Below, in pieces: positions 1 to 5,928 of a stretch of 10,958 nt of DNA. Each line of letters starts with the position of its first letter. Position 1 is the stretch's first letter. A program made the position numbers and the translations under genes. Under the pieces are notes generated by a model. It did no database searches and was not told the origin of the DNA. It saw nothing but the letters and a program-made list of their open reading frames with translations. Origin of the DNA: Clostridiales bacterium UBA1740 (GTDB lineage Bacteria > Bacillota > Clostridia > Oscillospirales > CAG-272); NCBI GenBank assembly GCA_002315715.1, contig DCHY01000028.1, forward strand, positions 52,253-63,210, in the 5' to 3' direction.

Positions 1-1577
1 GGTCTCATATGGCGGAAGAAGAAGGTCAAAAGAAGAATACGGATATGCGAACCGTCAACGTCGGCATCGGCCATCAGAATGATTTTGCCGTAGCGGAGTT
101 TGTTGATATCGAAATCGTCGCCGATACCGCAACCGAGTGCCTGAATGATGGGAATCAACGACTGGTTGGAATACACCTTGTCAAGACGGGATTTTTCCAC
201 GTTCAAGACTTTACCGCGCAAAGGCAAAATCGCCTGATAACGGCTGTCGCGTCCGTCTTTTGCGGAACCGCCGGCGGAATCTCCCTCGACAAGATACACT
301 TCGGTGAGTCTCGTTTCTTTTTCCTGGCAGTCGGCAAGTTTGCCGGGTAGCGTAGAGACTTCGAGGACGTTTTTGCGTCTTGTGAGTTCTCTTGCTTTTC
401 TTGCCGCTTCTCTTGCTCTGTTTGCCGCCATGGCTTTTTCGATAATGAGTTTGGCGGAGGCGGGATTTTCTTCAAAATACTCGGCGAGTTTGGCGTAAAC
501 GATGCTGTCGACCAAAGTTCTCATCTCGGAGTTGCCGAGTTTGGCTTTGGTTTGGCTCTCAAATTGCGCGTCGGTGAGTTTGACGGAAATGATGGCAACG
601 AGGCCTTCGCGGCAGTCGTCGCCGGACAGAGCGTCGTCCCCTTTGATAATTCCGCTCTTTTTGCCGTAATCGTTGACGGCACGGGTCAGTGCAGTCTTAA
701 AGCCCGTCTCGTGAGTACCGCCTTCAATCGTCGACATGTTGTTGGCAAAAGAAATGATTGTTTCGTTGTAACTGTCGTTATACTGCATGGCGACTTCGGC
801 AATCGAGCCGTTTTTCTCGCCTTTCATGTAGATAACGTCGGGATGCACGGGGGCGCCGCGCTTTTCGTTGTTGAGATATTCAACGAAAGAGATGATACCG
901 CCTTCGTAGCAAAGGTCCTCTTCTCTTTCCTTATCTTCTCTCTTATCGCAAAGAACGATATGAACACCCGCATTCAAAAATGCCTGTTCTCTCATACGGG
1001 TCAGAAGAATCTCAAAATCAAACACCGTTTCTTCGAAAATGGTGGCGTCGGGTTTGAAATGAACCGTCAAACCGTGCTTTTCTTCACAGGGACCTTCACA
1101 TTTGAAAGGTCTTTCCACTTTTCCTTTTTCAAAGCGCTCGGTATATTTGATACCGTCGCGGTAGTTTTCGACCTCCACCCACTCGGAGAGTGCGTTGACG
1201 ACGGAGGCGCCGACACCGTGAAGACCGCCGGCAATTTTATAACCTTCACCGCCGAACTTACCGCCGGCGTGCAAAACGGTATATACGACCTCCAAAGTGG
1301 GAAGACCGAGTTTTTCGTTCATACCCGAGGGAATACCGCGGCCGTCGTCTTCTACCGTGATACTGTTATCTTTTTCCACCGTCACACGAATGGTGTCACA
1401 GGCACCGGCAAGTGCTTCGTCAATCGAGTTGTCGACAATTTCAAATACCAAGTGGTGAAGACCGCGGATAGACGTCGTACCGATATACATACCGGGGCGT
1501 TTTCTGACTGCTTCGAGTCCTTCCAGCACTTGAATTTGACTGTCGTCATATTCGTGTACGTTTTTGTTTTCTTCCAT
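1..1577 (-). CDS. gyrB: DNA gyrase subunit B, 3' end missing (window edge)
   Basis: GyrB is the ATPase subunit of DNA gyrase, which uses ATP to put negative supercoils into DNA ahead of forks and polymerases. The reading frame stays open from ATG 1577 to the window edge, giving 525 codons of a protein usually about 635-650 residues long, so the end of the TOPRIM domain and the C-terminus are missing. The N-terminal GHKL ATPase shows VLEGLEAVRKRPGMYIG (about 17-33), EIVDNSIDEALAG with the Mg-binding Asn at residue 50, DDGRGIP, and GGLHGVGASVVNALS. The TOPRIM domain shows EGDSAGGSAKDGRD with catalytic Glu431, PLRGKVLNVEK, and DADVDGSH at 504-511. A GGAAGG ribosome site precedes the start. The gene lies 26 bases after remB on the same strand. 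ParE is the only close alternative; the dnaA-recF context favours GyrB. Nothing suggests a frameshift. Confidence 0.97.
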   Translation of the reverse strand, partial: MEENKNVHEYDDSQIQVLEGLEAVRKRPGMYIGTTSIRGLHHLVFEIVDNSIDEALAGACDTIRVTVEKDNSITVEDDGRGIPSGMNEKLGLPTLEVVYTVLHAGGKFGGEGYKIAGGLHGVGASVVNALSEWVEVENYRDGIKYTERFEKGKVERPFKCEGPCEEKHGLTVHFKPDATIFEETVFDFEILLTRMREQAFLNAGVHIVLCDKREDKEREEDLCYEGGIISFVEYLNNEKRGAPVHPDVIYMKGEKNGSIAEVAMQYNDSYNETIISFANNMSTIEGGTHETGFKTALTRAVNDYGKKSGIIKGDDALSGDDCREGLVAIISVKLTDAQFESQTKAKLGNSEMRTLVDSIVYAKLAEYFEENPASAKLIIEKAMAANRAREAARKARELTRRKNVLEVSTLPGKLADCQEKETRLTEVYLVEGDSAGGSAKDGRDSRYQAILPLRGKVLNVEKSRLDKVYSNQSLIPIIQALGCGIGDDFDINKLRYGKIILMADADVDGSHIRILLLTFFFRHMR

Positions 1578-1603
1578 GATGTTTCCTTCCGTTTTTTATG
1601 GTT

Positions 1604-1867
1604 TCAAAGCGCAGTATCGTCCACGGCACGGCTCAAGAGTCCTACTGTGGAAATACGGGAAAGTTTGACTTGACTGTCGGGTTCTTTTCGTCCGATGAGA
1701 ATGAAAGAACGCGGCAGGTCGCTGTCGATATAGGAAAGTTTCTTTTGTTTTTCTTTTTCGGTGATATAGTTTTTGGTAATGGGAGAAACCGTCGCCGTAT
1801 CCAAATCAAAAATGCCGACGATATCTTTTTTCTTGATGCTCTCCCCGTTACCGATATGAAGATACAT
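1604..1867 (-). CDS. remB: Extracellular matrix regulator RemB (DUF370 family)
   Basis: This is a small (87 aa) DUF370 protein. In Bacillus subtilis the paralogues RemA and RemB are DNA-binding regulators that promote biofilm-matrix gene expression, and RemB (formerly YaaB) is encoded between recF and gyrB exactly as here. The N-terminus MYLHIG, followed by KKKDIVGIFDLDTATVSP, is the family hallmark; the C-terminal half is more variable, as usual. I choose ATG 1867 over the in-frame GTG at 1876 because MYLHIG matches the family start and an AAAGGTGG ribosome site sits 5 bases before it. The GTG lies inside that site. The start region overlaps the 3' end of recF by 20 bases, so translation is probably coupled. 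What it regulates in this organism, and whether it does so at all, cannot be read from the sequence. Confidence 0.88.
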   Translation of the reverse strand: MYLHIGNGESIKKKDIVGIFDLDTATVSPITKNYITEKEKQKKLSYIDSDLPRSFILIGRKEPDSQVKLSRISTVGLLSRAVDDTAL

Positions 1868-2951
1868 AAGTGCCACCTTTTACTTCTATCGCGTTGACGT
1901 CACGGACGCCGACTCCGATTTTTTCACAGGACGTGATGATCATTTGCTTATTTTGTAGACCTTTTAAGATAAACGATTTTCTCTTTTCGTCGAGTTCCGA
2001 AAAAACGTCGTCAAAGAGATACACGGGATATTCGCCTATCGCCTCTTTGCAAACTTCCCCTTCGGCACATTTGAGAGCCAAAGCGACGGAACGCTGTTGC
2101 CCTTGCGATGCGAAAATTCTCGCTTTATTGCCGCTTATCTCTATCTCCATATCTTCTCTGACGGGACCGTAGAGCGTCGTTGCGGCGGCTATTTCTTTTG
2201 GCAGGTTTTCGGTGAACAGTTTTTGATAAGCGGATAGAACGTCCTTCTTATCGCAAAGACCTTCTATATCGCTTTTATAAGAGAGGGATAAGATTTCTTT
2301 TTCTTCCGTCATTTCGGACAGAAAAGGTTTTGCGTATTTTTCGATTTTTTCAATATACCGTTTGCGGAACAGATAAATATCGGCAGCGTACCCGGCAAGC
2401 GAATACGAAAAGGCTTCGAGTTCTCTCTTGTCTATAAAAAGTCCTTTTTGCGCCATTTTCAAAAGACAGTTGCGCTCTTCCATGGCGTGTTTGAAATCCG
2501 CGTATATTTTGAGATAACCGGGCACGCATTCGGCAATACCGATGTTGAGAAACGAACGTCTCTCTTCCGGCCCTTCTTTGACAAGTCCCAAATGGTCGGG
2601 GGTAAAGAGCACGGCGTGAAACGCGTCGAGCATTTCCGTCACCTTATCGACTGCATATCCGTTTTTCTTGCGTTTGCGGCTGCCGTCAAGATAACTGTAT
2701 TCCAAAGTGTTCGCACCTTTATTGTCCGAAAACGTCAGGCGGAGAGAATACCCGTTTTCGCCGAAGCGGCATAAATCGCGGTCGGCGGTGTTACGAAACG
2801 ATTTTCCGCGGGAAAATAAATATATACCCTCAATGGCATTGGTTTTGCCCTGCGCGTTTTGTCCGTATAAAAGATTGACGCCTTCCGAAAACTTCAAACA
2901 GTCGTTTTCGATATTTCGAAAGTTGTTGATTTGAAATTCTTTGACAAACAT
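1848..2951 (-). CDS. recF: DNA replication and repair protein RecF
   Basis: RecF is an SMC-like ABC ATPase that binds gapped DNA with RecO and RecR and helps load RecA at stalled forks and single-strand gaps. The 367 aa length is normal for the family. Visible motifs are Walker A GQNAQGKT (30-37), FTPDHLGLVKEGPEERRSFLN (about 116-136, written here with its RecF-typical ending RRSFLN), the ABC signature SQGQQRSVALALK (282-294), Walker B YLFDD (311-315) and the D-loop SELD (318-321). The usual GPHRDD motif reads GPVRED (262-267), a mild departure. The start ATG is 4 bases after the dnaN stop codon and has no clear ribosome site, so it is probably translated by coupling with dnaN. The 3' end overlaps remB. 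In many Bacillota the S4-domain gene yaaA separates dnaN from recF; it is absent here. Confidence 0.96.
   Translation of the reverse strand: MFVKEFQINNFRNIENDCLKFSEGVNLLYGQNAQGKTNAIEGIYLFSRGKSFRNTADRDLCRFGENGYSLRLTFSDNKGANTLEYSYLDGSRKRKKNGYAVDKVTEMLDAFHAVLFTPDHLGLVKEGPEERRSFLNIGIAECVPGYLKIYADFKHAMEERNCLLKMAQKGLFIDKRELEAFSYSLAGYAADIYLFRKRYIEKIEKYAKPFLSEMTEEKEILSLSYKSDIEGLCDKKDVLSAYQKLFTENLPKEIAAATTLYGPVREDMEIEISGNKARIFASQGQQRSVALALKCAEGEVCKEAIGEYPVYLFDDVFSELDEKRKSFILKGLQNKQMIITSCEKIGVGVRDVNAIEVKGGTYVSSYR
1873..1880 (-). promoter_or_regulatory. remB ribosome binding site inside recF
   Basis: On the minus strand AAAGGTGG lies 5 bases before ATG 1867, within the last codons of recF. It decides the start of remB: the upstream in-frame GTG (1874-1876) is part of this site and is an unlikely initiator. 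Confidence 0.7.
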
Positions 2952-2955
2952 AGAA

Positions 2956-4098
2956 TCAGCCGTTCATACGAACGGGAAGAATCATATAGTAGAAATTAAA
3001 ATCGTCAAGCGCCTCGGCGGGCTCAATGGTGATGGCCTGCGTTGCACTCTTCATGGTCATTTTAATGTTTTCGCCTTCGGTGACTCTGACACTGTTGATA
3101 AGATAACGGCAGTTAAAACCGATCTCAATATCGCTGCCCTCGTGTACGCAATTCATTTCATCCGACACTTTACCGTTGGCGGATTTAGAGGAAAGCGTCA
3201 AATACTGTCCGTCGAGATTGATTTTTACAAAACTCTTGCCGGAACCTTGAATCTTTTCTTCGGCGACGATGTTGGCACGTTCCAAACCGTCCATAAAACG
3301 TTCTCTGTCGACAACAACCGAGATATCGTTGTCTTTGGGCATAATACGCTCGTAGTTGATATACTCGCTGTCGATGGTACGGCTGAAGAACGTCACGTCT
3401 TCAAAGTGAACGATAGCGTGTTTTCTCGAAAGATAGCAGGTGACGGTCTCGTCGCCGTCGGGCAACACTTTGACAAGTTCGGAAAGGGCGTGGCCTGGCA
3501 TGATGAAGGACATACCTTCTTCGGTACCGATTTTTTCGATGGCACAATTCATGCGGCATACCGAAAGTGTGAAACTGTCGCAGGAAATAACGTCAAGACC
3601 GCTGTCGGTCACTTTGAAGAAAGCACCGCAAAGCATGATGCGGTTATCCTGTTCGGCGATGGAGTGAGATACTTTTCCTATCATTTTCTTTAAAACGGCA
3701 CCGCTGACGGTAAATCCGCGTTCCGACGTCAATTCGGGAAGATTCGGGAATTCGTCGCCTTTCATGGCAAACATGGAGAAAGAAGAAGCGTCGGAAGAAA
3801 CCGTGCAATTGCAGTTGTCGTCTACGTCGATGGTGAATTCGTCATCCGGCAAAACGCGGACGGTCTGGCAAAGACGCTGTGCATTGATAATGTAGCAACC
3901 GGGTTTTTCCACTCTCACGCCGTGAATCAGACATCTGACGCCTTTATTCATATCATAGGTAGAAAGACGTACGGTTTCGTCGTCGACGGTTTCAATCAAA
4001 ACGCCCTCAATCGACGAAATGGTATTTTTATTGGAAATCGTTCCCATAGCCGGGAGAAGTTTATTCAAAAAATCGGATTTCTGTAAAGAAATTCTCAT
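2956..4098 (-). CDS. dnaN: DNA polymerase III sliding clamp, beta subunit
   Basis: DnaN forms the dimeric ring that holds the replicative polymerase on DNA and docks many repair proteins. At 380 aa it has the usual size for three clamp-fold domains. Recognisable parts are the N-terminal MRISLQKSDFLNKLLPAM, the middle GDEFPNLPEL, and the C-terminal YYMILPVRMNG, the conserved ending that lines the protein-binding pocket. Initiation is at ATG 4096-4098, with a GAGG ribosome site 5 bases upstream. It follows dnaA across the 253-base origin region on the same strand and runs into recF with a 4-base gap. I see no strong separate promoter, so it may be read from the dnaA promoter or from a weak one inside the origin. 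Confidence 0.97.
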   Translation of the reverse strand: MRISLQKSDFLNKLLPAMGTISNKNTISSIEGVLIETVDDETVRLSTYDMNKGVRCLIHGVRVEKPGCYIINAQRLCQTVRVLPDDEFTIDVDDNCNCTVSSDASSFSMFAMKGDEFPNLPELTSERGFTVSGAVLKKMIGKVSHSIAEQDNRIMLCGAFFKVTDSGLDVISCDSFTLSVCRMNCAIEKIGTEEGMSFIMPGHALSELVKVLPDGDETVTCYLSRKHAIVHFEDVTFFSRTIDSEYINYERIMPKDNDISVVVDRERFMDGLERANIVAEEKIQGSGKSFVKINLDGQYLTLSSKSANGKVSDEMNCVHEGSDIEIGFNCRYLINSVRVTEGENIKMTMKSATQAITIEPAEALDDFNFYYMILPVRMNG

Positions 4099-4151
4099 AG
4101 GAGCCTCGCTTTCTTGTTGAGGAAAAAATTCTTCATTCTATGTTTATTGGT

Positions 4152-4169
4152 TAACAGTAACAGTATTAG
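4152..4169 (-). promoter_or_regulatory. DnaA-trio-like triplet run (basal unwinding region)
   Basis: Starting 4 bases after the GTATCCACA box, the minus strand reads CTA ATA CTG TTA CTG TTA. On the complementary strand read 3' to 5' this is GAT TAT GAC AAT GAC AAT: six triplets in a row, each with the central A that defines DnaA-trios. The run ends at the AT-rich stretch beside dnaN. In Bacillus subtilis such trios carry the DnaA filament that melts the origin. Similar function here is inferred. Confidence 0.55.
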
Positions 4170-4173
4170 AGTT

Positions 4174-4191
4174 TGTGGATACGGTGGAAAA
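4174..4191 (-). promoter_or_regulatory. Pair of abutting DnaA-box-like sites beside the trios
   Basis: On the minus strand TTTTCCACC (4191-4183) is followed at once by GTATCCACA (4182-4174). Each is about one base away from the consensus TTWTNCACA. They point in the same direction, toward the triplet run and AT-rich stretch, as do the boxes that nucleate the DnaA filament in Bacillus subtilis. Confidence 0.6.
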
Positions 4192-4269
4192 GTCTCAAAA
4201 ACCTTGAAAACGCTGTGTTTTTGAAAGCTCTTTTTTCCCACTTGGATGGTATCTTTTGTGTTGGCGAAA

Positions 4270-4278
4270 AGTGGATAA
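4270..4278 (-). promoter_or_regulatory. DnaA box, one mismatch
   Basis: Read on the minus strand the site is TTATCCACT, which differs from TTATCCACA only in the last base. It sits in the middle of the probable origin. Confidence 0.6.
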
Positions 4279-4290
4279 GTTTTCCTACGG

Positions 4291-4299
4291 TTTTCCACC
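4291..4299 (+). promoter_or_regulatory. Variant DnaA-box-like site TTTTCCACC
   Basis: This is the same 9-mer as the one at 4183-4191, in opposite orientation. It also forms one arm of a short inverted repeat (ACGGT at 4287-4291 with ACCGT at 4297-4301). It could be a weak DnaA site; unproven. Confidence 0.4.
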
Positions 4300-4327
4300 G
4301 TGAAAAAGGCGGTTTTTCAACCCTTTG

Positions 4328-4336
4328 TTATTCACA
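4328..4336 (+). promoter_or_regulatory. DnaA box, perfect TTATNCACA match
   Basis: TTATTCACA matches the bacterial DnaA-box consensus TTATNCACA at every position. It lies just past the dnaA stop codon and directly abuts a variant TTTCCACCG site (4337-4345). Confidence 0.8.
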
Positions 4337-4351
4337 TTTCCACCGACGTTT

Positions 4352-5746
4352 TTAATTATGTTTAATCTCTTTCATAATCAAATTGATGTCCGCTTCGTAA
4401 TTTCTTACGGTTTGGATATTGAGTTCCACTTTGCTGATGGAAGCCATGATGGTCGTATGGTCGCGAGAGAAAATCTTACCGATTTCCTTGAGTGAAAGAC
4501 TCGTCATTTTGCGAATGATGTATATGGAAACGTGTCTGGCGTTGGCAATGTTGTCGGTCTTCTTCTTGGAAGTCAAATCGTCTACGGTCACACCGTACCG
4601 CTTAGCGACTGCCGCCAAAATTCTGTCCACCAAGACGGAAGTCGGAATATTGCCGGGATCAATGATGGAAATGACTTCTTCAATAAGATTTTTATTGACG
4701 GTGTTACCGCTCAAAGAGCATACGGCGTGAAGACGCTTGAGAACGCCTTCGATTTGTCTGATATTATTCTGCAGACGGTCTGCCATATAGTCGATAAGTT
4801 CCGGTTCGATAAACAAACCGAGAGAGGCACTCTTTTTGCGGATGATAGCCGTACGGAGTTCGTAACTCGGGGGTTGAACGTCAGCGAGAAGACCGCCTTC
4901 AAAACGGGTGCGAAGTCTGTCTTCCAAGGGACGTATCTCCTTCGGCGGACGGTCGGAGGTTAAAATAATCTGTTTGTTGGCGCCGTACAAAGCCGTAAAG
5001 GTATGGAAAAATTCTTCCTGCATCATCTCTTTGCCGGCGATAAATTGGATATCGTCAATCAAAAGCACGTCGACCGAGCGATATTTATCTTTAAAGGAAG
5101 CAATGGTGCCGTTGCCGAGCGCGGCAATCATTTCATTGATGAAATCTTCGCTGTTCTTATAAACGATGCGAAGTTTCGGGTGATTTTTGCGGATGTAGTT
5201 GACGACGGCATACAACAGATGCGTTTTACCGAGTCCCGAGTGACCGTAAATGAAAAGAGGGTTGTAAGTCGTCGGCTCTTTCGCTACGGCATAGCAGGCG
5301 GCTCTTGCGAATTTGTTGGAATCGCCCTCAATAAAGGTGTCGAAAGTGTATTCCTCAAGCAGAGAATTCTTTTCGGAACCGTTGATCAAGGCGTCGATGT
5401 TTTTCTCTTTTTCGGCTTCGTCGGCACGGGTGACTTCGAGAGGATCCGCCGTCAAGTCTTCGAAAGAGGGGACCTGCGGAAAACCTTCTTCGGTATCGGT
5501 ATAGTCAAATTCAGGCTCTACGTCAAAACCGATGACTTCCAAAAGCGCCTCTTTGATGATGCCGAGATATTTGGTTGAAAGTATTTTTTTACGCAATTTC
5601 GTGGACGTCGAAAATTTTGCGACGTTCTCGGAAAGCTCCACGAGTTTCAAGTCCGCAAACCAAAGGTCAAAGACCGATTGGGTATAGGACAGTTTCTTTT
5701 GAATGGCGGCAAGCAGTTCTTTTGTGATACCGGATAACTCGTCCAT
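4352..5746 (-). CDS. dnaA: Chromosomal replication initiator protein DnaA
   Basis: DnaA is the AAA+ ATPase that binds DnaA boxes, forms a filament on the origin and opens it for helicase loading. The 464 aa chain shows domain I (about 1-82), an acidic linker (about 83-128), the AAA+ domain (about 129-345) and the DNA-binding domain IV (about 370-464). Motifs are Walker A GHSGLGKT (168-175), Walker B LLIDD (228-232), sensor 1 TSD (263-265), arginine-finger region RLRTRFEGG (277-285) and sensor 2 NNIRQIEG (328-335). The domain IV signature is SRDHTTIMAS (427-436) where most relatives have GRDHTTVxHA; the base-contacting DHTT is kept. A strong GGAGG ribosome site lies 5-6 bases before ATG 5746. 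It has its own promoter (5784-5812) and is separated from ileS by a terminator. Confidence 0.98.
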   Translation of the reverse strand: MDELSGITKELLAAIQKKLSYTQSVFDLWFADLKLVELSENVAKFSTSTKLRKKILSTKYLGIIKEALLEVIGFDVEPEFDYTDTEEGFPQVPSFEDLTADPLEVTRADEAEKEKNIDALINGSEKNSLLEEYTFDTFIEGDSNKFARAACYAVAKEPTTYNPLFIYGHSGLGKTHLLYAVVNYIRKNHPKLRIVYKNSEDFINEMIAALGNGTIASFKDKYRSVDVLLIDDIQFIAGKEMMQEEFFHTFTALYGANKQIILTSDRPPKEIRPLEDRLRTRFEGGLLADVQPPSYELRTAIIRKKSASLGLFIEPELIDYMADRLQNNIRQIEGVLKRLHAVCSLSGNTVNKNLIEEVISIIDPGNIPTSVLVDRILAAVAKRYGVTVDDLTSKKKTDNIANARHVSIYIIRKMTSLSLKEIGKIFSRDHTTIMASISKVELNIQTVRNYEADINLIMKEIKHN

Positions 5747-5770
5747 AAAAACCTCCGTCGTTAGATACTA

Positions 5771-5784
5771 TTTAACATTTAACA
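5771..5784. repeat. Tandem 7-base repeat at the dnaA transcription start
   Basis: TTTAACA occurs twice in direct succession (5771-5777 and 5778-5784). It touches the -10 element and covers the expected transcription start of dnaA. It could be a regulator site or chance in AT-rich DNA. Confidence 0.4.
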
Positions 5785-5812
5785 TTATAACATAGTAATA
5801 AGTGAAAATCAA
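5784..5812 (-). promoter_or_regulatory. dnaA promoter (sigma-A type, extended -10)
   Basis: On the minus strand TTGATT (5812-5807) is followed after 17 bases by TATAAT (5789-5784), with a TG one base before the -10. Transcription would start near 5777, giving a leader of about 30 bases with a GGAGG ribosome site. I find no DnaA box in the 182-base spacer upstream of dnaA, so classical autorepression from boxes there is not evident. Confidence 0.8.
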
Positions 5813-5872
5813 GATATTTTATATATATTTAGTAATATCAACCAAAAGCGGCAAAAACTGTTAAGCAAAAGT

Positions 5873-5913
5873 TACAAAAAAGTTGCCGTGAAAGGCGTTT
5901 TCACGGCAACTTC
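5873..5913 (-). terminator. Intrinsic terminator of ileS
   Basis: A 14-bp perfect inverted repeat (5880-5893 with 5899-5912) encloses a 5-base loop. On the minus strand, about 16 bases after the ileS stop codon, it is followed by a run of Ts. This isolates ileS transcription from dnaA. Confidence 0.88.
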
Positions 5914-5928
5914 AAGTTTGCAAAAAGA

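Larger units (their letters stand above)
4099..4351. other. oriC: Probable chromosomal origin of replication (oriC), dnaA-dnaN spacer
   Basis: This spacer holds a perfect DnaA box (TTATTCACA, 4328-4336), two one-mismatch boxes (4270-4278 and 4174-4182), related TTTTCCACC sites, a run of DnaA-trio-like triplets (4152-4169), and an AT-rich stretch (about 4112-4152) next to dnaN that could be the unwinding element. The order dnaA, boxes, trios, AT-rich element, dnaN matches the Bacillus-type origin. The assignment is inferred from position and motifs. GC skew over the whole chromosome would settle it. Confidence 0.85.

Noticed and set aside
552..1673. 373-codon open frame on the plus strand opposite gyrB
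   Set aside because: Shadow of the GyrB frame, which I translated through and found continuous with all family motifs.
4115..4191. A dnaN promoter inside the origin
   Set aside because: Minus-strand candidates such as CTGTTA with TAGAAT at 17 bases have poor -35 boxes in AT-rich DNA; not strong enough to list.
4095..4355. Small open frames on both strands within the dnaA-dnaN spacer
   Set aside because: They run through DnaA boxes and the AT-rich stretch, have no family resemblance and are best explained by the origin.
5815..5850. A second, upstream dnaA promoter (TTGGTT with TAAAAT at 18 bases)
   Set aside because: Weak match in an AT-rich stretch; the TTGATT-17-TATAAT promoter downstream is clearly better.
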